Below are positions 6,431-18,507 of a stretch of DNA of 64,000 nucleotides, piece by piece. Under the pieces are notes generated by a model. That model worked only from the letters and a program-made list of their open reading frames with translations. It was not told the origin of the DNA and made no database searches. The stretch comes from Streptomyces lydicus. Its GTDB lineage: Bacteria; Actinomycetota; Actinomycetes; Streptomycetales; Streptomycetaceae. Each line of letters starts with the position of its first letter. The stretch's first letter is position 1. The position numbers and the translations under genes are program-made. The DNA is taken from contig NZ_CP017157.1 of the NCBI RefSeq assembly GCF_001729485.1, positions 6,138,001 through 6,202,000 of the forward strand. The letters run 5' to 3'.

Positions 6431-8767
6431 GTGACGACGAAGCCCGCATCCGCGGCGGCACGGGCCACCGTGTACGGCTACCCCCGCCAAGGGCGGAACA
6501 GGGAACTCAAGAAGGCGATCGAGGGCTACTGGAAGGGCCGGGTCACCGCCGACGCCCTCCGGGCCACCGCGGCCGGCCTGCGCCGGGCGAACTGGCGCGA
6601 CCTGGCCGAGGCCGGCCTGCACGAGGTGCCGGTCGGCGACTTCTCGTACTACGACCACGTGCTGGACACCACCGTCATGGTCGGCGCGATCCCCGAGCGC
6701 CACCGCGCCGCCGTCGAGGCCGACGCCCTGGACGGATACTTCGCCATGGCGCGCGGCACCCAGGACGTGGCGCCGCTGGAAATGACCAAGTGGTTCGACA
6801 CCAACTACCACTATCTCGTACCGGAGTTGGGCCCGGACACCCGGTTCACCGCCGACCCGGGCAAGCAGGTGGCGGAACTGCGGGAGGCCCTGGCCCTCGG
6901 CCTGACGCCCCGGCCCGTCCTCGTCGGCCCCGTCACCTACCTCCTGCTCGCCAAGCCCGCGCCCGGCGTGGCCGCGGACTTCGACCCGCTGACGCTGCTC
7001 GACCGGCTGCTGCCCGTGTACGCCGAGGTCCTCGCCGATCTGCGGGCGGCGGGCGCGCCGTGGGTGCAGCTCGACGAGCCGGCCCTCGTCCAGGACCGCA
7101 CACCCGCCGAACTCGGCGCCGCCGAGCGGGCCTACCGCCACCTCGGTACCCTCACCGACCGGCCCAAGCTGCTGGTCGCCTCCTACTTCGACCGCCTCGG
7201 CGACGCCCTCCCCCTGCTGGCCAAGGCCCCGGTCGACGGGCTCGCGCTGGACTTCACCGGGGCGGCCGCCGCCCAACTGGACGCGCTCGCCGCCGTGGGC
7301 GGACTGCCCGGGAAGCGCCTGGTCGCCGGGGTCGTCAACGGGCGCAACGTCTGGGTCAACGACCTGGCGAAGTCCCTGGCCACGCTCGGCACCCTGCTCG
7401 GGCTGGCCGACCGGGTGGACGTGGCCGCCTCCTGCTCCCTGCTCCACGTCCCGCTCGACACCGGCGCGGAGCGCGACATCGACCCGCAGGTCCTGCGCTG
7501 GCTGGCCTTCGCCCGCCAGAAGACCGCCGAGGTCGTCACGCTCGCCAAGGGCCTCACCCACGGCACCGGCGCCATCTCCGCGGAACTCGCCGCCAACCGG
7601 GCCGACCTGGCCTCCCGCGCCGACTCGGCACTCACCCGCGACCCCGCCGTACGGGCCCGCACCGCGGCCGTCACGGACGCCGACACCCGCCGCTCCCAGC
7701 CGTACTCCGAGCGGGCCGCCGCCCAGCGCGCCCACCTCGGCCTGCCGCTGCTGCCGACCACCACCATCGGCTCCTTCCCGCAGACCACCGCACTGCGCAC
7801 GGCCCGCGCGGACCTGCGGACCGGGCGGACCGACACCGCCGGCTACGAGGACCGCGTCAGGGCCGAGATCCAGGAAGTGATCTCCTTCCAGGAGCAGACC
7901 GGTCTCGACGTCCTGGTGCACGGCGAGCCCGAACGCAACGACATGGTGCAGTACTTCGCCGAGCAGCTCACCGGCTACCTCGCCACCCAGCACGGCTGGG
8001 TCCAGTCCTACGGCACCCGCTACGTCCGCCCGCCGGTCCTGGCCGGTGACATCTCGCGGCCCGGACCGATGACCGTGCGCTGGACGGCCTACGCCCAGTC
8101 CCTCACCTCACGCCCCGTCAAGGGCATGCTCACCGGTCCCGTCACCATGCTCGCCTGGTCCTTCGTCCGCGACGACCAGCCGCCGGCCGACACCGCCCGC
8201 CAGGTCGCCCTGGCCCTGCGCGACGAGGTCGTCGACCTGGAGGCCGCCGGTACACCGGTCATCCAGGTCGACGAGCCCGCGCTGCGCGAAACCCTCCCGC
8301 TGCGCACCGCCGATCACCCCGCCTATCTGGCCTGGGCCACCGAGGCATTCCGCCTCACCACCGGCGGCGTACGGAACCGCACCCAGATCCACACCCACAT
8401 GTGCTACGCGGAGTTCGGCGACATCGTCCAGGCCATCGACGACCTCGACGCCGACGTCATCAGCCTGGAGGCGGCCCGCTCCCACATGCAGGTGGCCCGC
8501 GAACTGGCCGCCCACGGCTACCCCCGCGAGGCCGGCCCCGGCGTCTACGACATCCACTCCCCCCGCGTGCCCGGCCCCGAAGAAGCAATGGCCCTGCTGC
8601 GCAAGGGACTTGAGGCCCTCCCCGCCGACCGCCTCTGGGTCAACCCCGACTGCGGCCTGAAGACCCGCACCTGGCCCGAGACCCGCACCTCCCTGGAAAA
8701 CCTGGTCCACGCCGCCCACACCCTCCGCACGGAACTCACCACCCGCACCACACCCTTGACGTCCTGA
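6431..8767 (+). CDS. metE: 5-methyltetrahydropteroyltriglutamate-homocysteine methyltransferase (B12-independent methionine synthase)
   Basis: Cytosolic enzyme that transfers the methyl group of methyl-THF-triglutamate to homocysteine, the last step of methionine synthesis. 778 aa, near the family norm, with the duplicated barrel. The zinc ligands are all present with E. coli spacing: His656 and Cys658 in HTHMCY, Glu680 in SLE and Cys741 in NPDCGLKTR. The GTG at 6431 is chosen because AAGGAG (6418-6423) lies 7 nt upstream and the protein then starts just before the conserved GYPRQGRNRELK block; the same frame opens 51 nt earlier at an ATG with no RBS. Controlled by the upstream cobalamin riboswitch. 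Confidence 0.97.
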   Translation: MTTKPASAAARATVYGYPRQGRNRELKKAIEGYWKGRVTADALRATAAGLRRANWRDLAEAGLHEVPVGDFSYYDHVLDTTVMVGAIPERHRAAVEADALDGYFAMARGTQDVAPLEMTKWFDTNYHYLVPELGPDTRFTADPGKQVAELREALALGLTPRPVLVGPVTYLLLAKPAPGVAADFDPLTLLDRLLPVYAEVLADLRAAGAPWVQLDEPALVQDRTPAELGAAERAYRHLGTLTDRPKLLVASYFDRLGDALPLLAKAPVDGLALDFTGAAAAQLDALAAVGGLPGKRLVAGVVNGRNVWVNDLAKSLATLGTLLGLADRVDVAASCSLLHVPLDTGAERDIDPQVLRWLAFARQKTAEVVTLAKGLTHGTGAISAELAANRADLASRADSALTRDPAVRARTAAVTDADTRRSQPYSERAAAQRAHLGLPLLPTTTIGSFPQTTALRTARADLRTGRTDTAGYEDRVRAEIQEVISFQEQTGLDVLVHGEPERNDMVQYFAEQLTGYLATQHGWVQSYGTRYVRPPVLAGDISRPGPMTVRWTAYAQSLTSRPVKGMLTGPVTMLAWSFVRDDQPPADTARQVALALRDEVVDLEAAGTPVIQVDEPALRETLPLRTADHPAYLAWATEAFRLTTGGVRNRTQIHTHMCYAEFGDIVQAIDDLDADVISLEAARSHMQVARELAAHGYPREAGPGVYDIHSPRVPGPEEAMALLRKGLEALPADRLWVNPDCGLKTRTWPETRTSLENLVHAAHTLRTELTTRTTPLTS

Positions 8768-8773
8768 CACCAC

Positions 8774-8815
8774 GGCCGGCGGGGAGAGCCCCGAGATGAG
8801 CTCTCCCCGCCGGCC
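8774..8815 (+). terminator. metE terminator hairpin
   Basis: A perfect 15-bp GC-rich stem (8774-8788 with 8801-8815) with a 12-nt loop starts 6 nt after the metE stop. There is no U-run, as is common for Streptomyces terminators. Confidence 0.75.
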
Positions 8816-8871
8816 CGACATGCCTCCGTGAGTACTTCTACGGATAGCCGGCCGCCACCCCGATCAGCAGC

Positions 8872-9045
8872 ATGGCTCCCATGACTGAACACGACCCCGC
8901 TCCCCGAGACCCCGCCTGGCCTGCCAATGACCATCGGACCGCGGAAAAAGTGATCAAGGCCGTCCTCATCGCCGCGGCCGTGGTGGGCGTTCCGCTGCTG
9001 CTCTACGTCACCTTCTTCATCGGCACCTTCGCCCTGGCCGGTTGA
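8872..9045 (+). CDS. Small single-pass membrane protein
   Basis: 57-aa ORF (54 aa if the in-frame ATG at 8881 is used). The N-terminal half is polar and Pro/Asp-rich (MTEHDPAPRDPAWP), and residues about 28-55 form one strongly hydrophobic segment ending in FALAG. Codon third positions are G/C biased as in real genes here. I do not recognise a family. No clear Shine-Dalgarno site separates the two possible starts. It lies after the metE terminator, so it is probably transcribed alone. Confidence 0.5.
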   Translation: MAPMTEHDPAPRDPAWPANDHRTAEKVIKAVLIAAAVVGVPLLLYVTFFIGTFALAG

Positions 9046-9116
9046 CCGCCACCACGACCGGTCGGCCCCGGTAGCCACAACGAGCCGACCGTCCCTGCCC
9101 TGCTCCCCCGCCGGAG

Positions 9117-9392
9117 CTACGGGCCCGCCAACTCCCTCAGCCGAGCCGCATAGAAGGCCGCGACCCCGGCCGCCTCCTCCGGGTCGGCGGTCGCCAGCTG
9201 CGCCTGGTCGTCGAGAGCGGCCCGCCGGGCGGACCTCAGCTCCCTCACCCGCGTCTCGTCCGGCACCGGTGCCGCACTCTCCGCTGCGATCCGGGCTGCG
9301 TACCAGCCCACCACCGCACCAATCGCATCGAACGCCTGCCGCTCCGCACGCCCCTCCGACGAGGAGACACCCGGGCCCTCGGGGTCGGACAC
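9117..9392 (-). CDS. Small uncharacterised soluble protein
   Basis: 91-aa protein, mostly helical and Ala/Arg/Glu-rich, with a repeated pattern AVVGWYAARIAAE near residue 28-40 and VAAFYAARLREL near the C-terminus, suggesting two related amphipathic helices. The GTG at 9392 is preferred because a GAGGAGG box sits about 9 nt upstream; an ATG at 9431 in the same frame would add 13 residues but has no RBS. No family recognised. It is in the same direction as the next uncharacterised gene (9550-9912). Confidence 0.55.
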   Translation of the reverse strand: MSDPEGPGVSSSEGRAERQAFDAIGAVVGWYAARIAAESAAPVPDETRVRELRSARRAALDDQAQLATADPEEAAGVAAFYAARLRELAGP

Positions 9393-9549
9393 AAAAACCA
9401 CCCTCCTCGACAAAAAGGTCGGCCACGTCATCGATCAACGTACCGCCGGCATCGAAGAGTACGTCTGTCCCGGGCGCGACCGCAGGAGCTCACTGGTCAC
9501 GCCGCGATCCTGCCGAGCAACCCCGGAGGTCACTTACGGCACAGCACGC

Positions 9550-9912
9550 TCAGCGTGGGTGGAGTTGCCCGGTGGTGGGAACGTCGAGGACGAACACATG
9601 GCCGATGTTCGCGTCCGGGTATCCGTAGTCGATGTTCTTCACCCGCAGGTGTTGCGGGGTCGCCTCGACGATCTGGACGGCCACGGCCTGGGAGCGACCG
9701 GGCAGGGAAAGCAGCCAGTCCTGCGCGAGGTAGGCCAGCCCCGTGCGCTCCAGGCACTGGCGGGCTCGGTGTTCTTCGGTCGGCGCACCCAGCGGGTAGC
9801 CGAAGACGGTGACCGGGATGAAGTACCCCGGGATGGCATCGACGGGCCGCAGGTAGCCGAGGAGTTCATGGTCTTCCCGGCGGTGGTGGGCGGCCCAACG
9901 AGTGGGAATCAC
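9550..9912 (-). CDS. Uncharacterised protein, 120 aa
   Basis: Soluble 120-aa protein with GTG start at 9912. It has a mixed composition rich in conserved-looking aromatic/proline turns (GYFIPVTVFGYPLG, IDYGYPDANIGHVFVLDVP) and no signal peptide or TM segment. Codon bias supports coding. I do not recognise the family. It stands between two other minus-strand genes without overlap. Confidence 0.6.
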   Translation of the reverse strand: MIPTRWAAHHRREDHELLGYLRPVDAIPGYFIPVTVFGYPLGAPTEEHRARQCLERTGLAYLAQDWLLSLPGRSQAVAVQIVEATPQHLRVKNIDYGYPDANIGHVFVLDVPTTGQLHPR

Positions 9913-10061
9913 GACGGATGCTCCAGAGCGTCAAACGGACGGACGGACGGTCGGGTAAGGGTCCCGGCTACCGGGGTCTGCAGCCCCCAGCAGCCGATGC
10001 CGGCCGGCTCAACGCCGACCGGGATGCGTCGGTCAGCTCAGCGTCGGCCGGGGCCGTCGGC

Positions 10062-10829
10062 TCAGCTCAGCTGTGCATCGGCGTAAACGGCCATCGCATC
10101 CCGCTGATAAGCGGCCAGCCCCTCGGCGATCCGGTCGTACGCCCCACGCCACTGCGCGTCGTCGACGTACGTCTGCCCGAGGGCCTTGAACGCCCCCGCG
10201 CTCGGGGTCCACATCCGGCAGATGCCCCGGTAGTGGGCGTCGACCTCGGCCTGCACGGCGGCGTCGGCCACCGGGGTGCCGGCCTGCAGGAACTCCGCCA
10301 TGCGGATCATGGCCGCGGTGGCCTCACGCTGCAGCCGCTCCTGGTCCGCCTCGGTGAGCGTGGCGGCATACTGCGCGGACGCCGCCGCCTGACCGGGCCA
10401 CTGCTCGCCCGCGGCGGCCTCGTAGCGTGCGGCGTCGAAGCCGGTGAACAGGTTCTCCGGCATGCTGACCTTTCCCATGTCTCGGGTGTCCTTCTCTTCT
10501 TCCAGTTCGGCGATGGTCCGGCCTACCGTGTGCGCCAGCACATCGAGCCGGTCCCGCTCCGCCAGCAGCCTGCGCCGGTGTTCCCGCAGCGCCACCACCT
10601 GATCCACCTGGGACTCCAGGACCGCGGCGATCTCCCGCAGTCCCAGGCCCAACTCCCGCATCAGCAGAATCTGCTGCAACCGCAGCAGCTCCGCCTCCTC
10701 GTAGTGACGGTGACCGCTGCTGCCGATATAGGCGGGGACCAGCAGACCGATCTCGTCGTAGTGCCGCAGCGTCCGGGACGTCACCCCGGACATCCGCGCC
10801 ACCTCCGCAATGGACCAGCCCATGGCCAT
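10062..10829 (-). CDS. TipA-like MerR regulator with antibiotic-recognition (TipAS) domain
   Basis: 255-aa regulator. Residues about 3-75 are a MerR winged HTH (SIAEVARMSGVTSRTLRHYDEIGLL), followed by a long dimerisation coiled coil (to about 110). A C-terminal domain of about 140 aa carries W-x2-Q, ADAAVQAEVDAHYR and Y-x2-F/Y-type motifs of TipAS, the domain that binds thiopeptides and other multidrug ligands. An internal Met near residue 118 could allow a TipAS-only product, as in tipA. The ATG at 10829 (or 10823) follows GGAAGGG; the frame stays open further upstream but that part lies beyond the promoter. Probably autoregulated by the 19-bp-spacer promoter upstream. Confidence 0.88.
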   Translation of the reverse strand: MAMGWSIAEVARMSGVTSRTLRHYDEIGLLVPAYIGSSGHRHYEEAELLRLQQILLMRELGLGLREIAAVLESQVDQVVALREHRRRLLAERDRLDVLAHTVGRTIAELEEEKDTRDMGKVSMPENLFTGFDAARYEAAAGEQWPGQAAASAQYAATLTEADQERLQREATAAMIRMAEFLQAGTPVADAAVQAEVDAHYRGICRMWTPSAGAFKALGQTYVDDAQWRGAYDRIAEGLAAYQRDAMAVYADAQLS

Positions 10830-10870
10830 GCCCTTCCATCGCCGGGCCGGTCTCTCCGGCCGCACCACCA

Positions 10871-10901
10871 AACGTAGAAGTTGACGCAACGGCAAGCGCA
10901 A
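10871..10901 (-). promoter_or_regulatory. MerR/TipA-type promoter with 19-bp spacer
   Basis: Reading the minus strand: TTGCGC (10901-10896), 19 bp, TACGTT (10876-10871). Inside the spacer lies the dyad GTTG-CGT-CAAC. The start of transcription would fall about 35 nt before the ATG of the TipA-like gene, leaving room for its RBS. The layout matches promoters activated by MerR-family proteins through DNA untwisting. Confidence 0.65.
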
Positions 10902-10988
10902 GCGCACGACGCCGACCGCCTCCGCCACGGGGATACCGCAGTCAGGGCCGACAGCGCCCGGCCCCGTCGACCTGGCGCCGAACCCAAG

Positions 10989-11023
10989 AGTCCCCGACTG
11001 GACGGGGGTTCCAGCCGGGGACT
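10989..11023. terminator. Hairpin downstream of the rRNA operon
   Basis: AGTCCCCGACTGGA (10989-11002) pairs with TCCAGCCGGGGACT (11010-11023) with one mismatch and a 7-nt loop. It lies about 150 bp beyond the principal rrn terminator in the space before the TipA-like gene, which reads the same way. Probably a back-up terminator; the rest of 10902-11173 shows no gene. Confidence 0.5.
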
Positions 11024-11173
11024 ACAGGGCGTGTGCCCCGGTCCCCAGAACGAAAACCCGATGCCGTGATCATTCTTTCGAGGGCCAGTCAGCGGCCGGC
11101 AGAGAGGGTCCCACGCACCCCACATCAGGCAATCGGCGCATGAATAAGGGAAAGAACGGCCCCGGAAACGCAG

Positions 11174-11202
11174 AAAAGCCCCGCACCATAAGGTGCGGGG
11201 CT
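11174..11202 (-). terminator. rRNA operon intrinsic terminator
   Basis: On the minus strand an 11-bp perfect stem (AGCCCCGCACC with GGTGCGGGGCT) and a 4-nt loop are followed by TTTT. It begins 15 nt after the 3' end of 5S rRNA, the expected position for an rrn terminator. Confidence 0.9.
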
Positions 11203-11216
11203 CTCCCACAAAGATT

Positions 11217-11335
11217 GTTCGGCGGCGTCCTACTCTCCCACAGGGTCCCCCCTGCAGTACCATCGGCGCTGAAAGGCTTAGCTTCCGGGTTCGAAATGTA
11301 ACCGGGCGTTTCCCTAACGCTATGACCACCGAAAC
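11217..11335 (-). rRNA. rrf: 5S ribosomal RNA
   Basis: About 119 nt. The minus strand begins GTTTCGGTGGTCATAGCG and ends GGACGCCGCCGAAC, with the universally conserved CCCGGTTACATTTCGAACCC segment. The 5' and 3' ends pair to form helix I. Last gene of the rrn operon, about 75 nt after 23S. Confidence 0.95.
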
Positions 11336-11390
11336 ACTATGAAGTTAACCAACCGGAGCCTAGCTACAACGGTCGTTACTTCAGAACCTA

Positions 11391-11407
11391 CACAGTGGAC
11401 GCGAGCA
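11391..11407 (-). repeat. Distal arm of the pre-23S processing stem
   Basis: CACAGTGGACGCGAGCA here is the exact reverse complement of TGCTCGCGTCCACTGTG at 14539-14555. The 17-bp pair brackets the 23S gene and would form the RNase III processing stem of the precursor. Confidence 0.85.
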
Positions 11408-11409
11408 AC

Positions 11410-16365
<4,956 letters not shown>

Positions 16366-17045
16366 TGTTTACCCGTAATCGGGTCAACACACACGAGAGC
16401 GGAACGACCAAACGGAATAGGTCCGGTCGTTCACAGCGTCCTCGCTGTGTGTGCCATCCGCGCCACATGGACGGGATGGACTTTCAAAGGAACCTCATCT
16501 GCCGGATGTTTCCGGTAGACGGGGTATCAACATATCTGGCGTTGACTTTTGGCACGCTGTTGAGTTCTCAAGGAACGGACGCTTCCTTTGTGCCTTATCG
16601 GTTCTGATTGACTCAGTACCGGGCTCTCCGGGCGCTTCCCTTCGGTGTTGCGTTTCCGACTCTATCAGATCCTTGCGGTTCCGATTTTCGCCGGTGCGAT
16701 TCGGCCTTTCGGCTTCTTCGCGGTTCCGACTCTAGCAGATCCGATTTCGTTCCGTTTCCGGTCCGAATTCGATTCCGATTACCTGTCGGAGAGGCTTCGC
16801 GCCTTTCGGCGTGATCACCACTTTAGCGGAATCCCTCGGTGACTCATAATCGAGTCCTGGTCCAAATTCCGGCATGCCGAAATCTTTCCCGGTGAGGGGT
16901 CGTGCGGTGGTGTTGTGCCGCGAAGCGGCGGGATGGCTGCCCCGGTGCCTGTCGGCTCCGTGGCAACTCGTAAAACTTACACGATCCTATGAGTGCGGCA
17001 CGACTCGGGGGTGCCGCACCTCGCGCGGACGGGGAAAACCCCAGG
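16366..17045 (-). other. rRNA leader and upstream region, no protein gene
   Basis: About 680 bp between the 16S 5' end and the methyltransferase stop. The first ~250 bp hold the pre-16S leader, including a TTGAGAACTCAACAG boxA-like element on the minus strand (about 16556-16571) that recurs in shortened form in the 16S-23S spacer. The promoter cluster lies at 16659-16825. Between about 16830 and 17045 I see nothing else that can be assigned. Confidence 0.75.
16659..16825 (-). promoter_or_regulatory. Multiple rRNA promoters (three -10 elements)
   Basis: Three similar -10 motifs on the minus strand: GATAGAGT (complement at 16659-16665), GCTAGAGT (16729-16735) and GCTAAAGT (16820-16826). The first two sit in a repeated context, GGATCTG[A/C]TAGAGTCGGAA, 70 bp apart. 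Clear -35 hexamers are lacking, as known for several Streptomyces rrn promoters. Tandem promoters are the usual arrangement upstream of Streptomyces rrn operons. Confidence 0.65.
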
Positions 17046-18374
17046 TCAGGCGCCCTTTGACGCCCGCTCCAGAGTGACCACGCACTCCACGTGGTGCGTC
17101 ATCGGGAAGAGATCGAACGCGCGCATCCGCCGCGGCGCGTACCCCGCCTCCGCGAAGTAGTTGAGGTCGCGGGCCAGGGCGGCCGGGTCGCAGGCCACGT
17201 AGGCGATGCGGCGGGGGGTGAGGGAGGCGAGGTGGGTGACGGTCTTTTTGCCGGCGCCGGCGCGTGGGGGGTCGAGGACGATGAGGTCGACGTCGGTGAT
17301 GCCGGTGCGGGGGAGGATCGCGTCGACCTTGCCGTGTTCGATGCGGACGCGGTCGAGGTCGGCGAGGTTGTGGCGGGCGTCCTCGGCGGCGCGCTTGCCG
17401 GACTCGATGCCGAGGACCGCGCCCTTGTCGCCGACGCGTTCGGCGAGGGCTCCGGCGAAGAGGCCGACGCCGCAGTAGAGGTCGAGGGCCATGTCGCCCT
17501 TCTTGGGCATCAGGCCCTGCATGACGGCCTCGACGAGGAGGTCGGCGGCCTTCGGGTGGACCTGCCAGAAGCCACCGTTGCCGACGCGCCAGGTGCGGCC
17601 GGCGGCCCGTTCGCGGACGAAGGGGCGGCCGTGCACGCGGTGGACCTGCTCGTCCTTTTCGCCGATGCGCAGGACGGAGACGGGCTTGTCGAGCTCGACG
17701 ATCGGGAGGCGGCCGCCGGGGCGGGGGGTGAGGACGACCTGGCGGTCGTGCGAGCCGGTGGCGGCGATCGCCTCGACGGTGGCGATCTGGGGCCACTCGC
17801 GCTTCTCGATGCCGAGTTCGGAGACCCCGGGAGCGGCGATCATGCAGTGGGTGATGGGCTCGATGTCGTGCGAGCGGTGCTTGCGCAGACCGGCGCGGCC
17901 GTCGGTGTCGACGGCGTACTGCACGCGGGTGCGCCAGGCCGGTACCTCGCCCGGGGCGACCTTGTCACCGGGGGCGGGCTCGACGGTGCCGTCCCAGCCG
18001 GCCGCCTCGGGGGTCAGTCCGGCCAGCCGCATCAGCTGCTCGGCCACGACCTCGCCCTTGAGGCGGCGCTGGGCGCCGGGCTTGGCGTGCTGCCAGTCGC
18101 AGCCGCCGCAGCGGCCGGGGCCGGAGAAGGGGCAGGGAGCCTCGACCCGGTCCTTGGAGGGTTCGAGGATCGTGACGGCGTCGGTGCGCAGGAAGCGGGC
18201 GCCCTCCTCGCCGTCGGTGACCCGGGCGATGACGCGCTCGCCGGGGAGGGCGTGGCGGACGAAGAGGACCTGGCCCTCGTCGGTGCGGGCGATGCAGTGG
18301 CCGCCGTGTGCGACCGGGCCGACCTCGACCTCGTACTCCGCGCCGACCAGCGACTTCTTGGGTTCTGCCTGCAT
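17046..18374 (-). CDS. TRAM-domain 23S/tRNA (uracil-5-)-methyltransferase, TrmA/RlmD family
   Basis: 442-aa SAM-dependent RNA methyltransferase. An N-terminal TRAM RNA-binding domain (about 10-72) is followed by Cys81-x7-Cys89-x2-Cys92 and Cys177, the [4Fe-4S] pattern of RlmC/RlmD-type enzymes. The catalytic domain has the SAM motif DLYCGVGLFAG (298-308), LDPPRAG (368-374), the nucleophile Cys395 in YVACDP and Glu430 in HHVEC. It should methylate C5 of a uridine in rRNA or tRNA; the exact site cannot be told. It lies directly upstream of an rRNA operon and beside the KimA-like permease, the same pairing as Rv2689c/Rv2690c in M. tuberculosis (known). Confidence 0.93.
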   Translation of the reverse strand: MQAEPKKSLVGAEYEVEVGPVAHGGHCIARTDEGQVLFVRHALPGERVIARVTDGEEGARFLRTDAVTILEPSKDRVEAPCPFSGPGRCGGCDWQHAKPGAQRRLKGEVVAEQLMRLAGLTPEAAGWDGTVEPAPGDKVAPGEVPAWRTRVQYAVDTDGRAGLRKHRSHDIEPITHCMIAAPGVSELGIEKREWPQIATVEAIAATGSHDRQVVLTPRPGGRLPIVELDKPVSVLRIGEKDEQVHRVHGRPFVRERAAGRTWRVGNGGFWQVHPKAADLLVEAVMQGLMPKKGDMALDLYCGVGLFAGALAERVGDKGAVLGIESGKRAAEDARHNLADLDRVRIEHGKVDAILPRTGITDVDLIVLDPPRAGAGKKTVTHLASLTPRRIAYVACDPAALARDLNYFAEAGYAPRRMRAFDLFPMTHHVECVVTLERASKGA

Positions 18375-18507
18375 GGCGGGAGGGCTCCTGAGGTGGTGGG
18401 GCGCGGGGACGGTGGCCGGCCTCCGGAGGGAGGCCAGCCGTCAAGTCTACGTCCCGCGGGGTGGTGCCCCGGTGGGTGCCGGCCCGGGGCCGGCCGGGCA
18501 CCCACCG

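Noticed and set aside
9550..10928. Possible toxin-antitoxin or mobile element remnants among small genes
   Set aside because: No toxin or transposase motif, no terminal inverted repeats or target duplications were seen.
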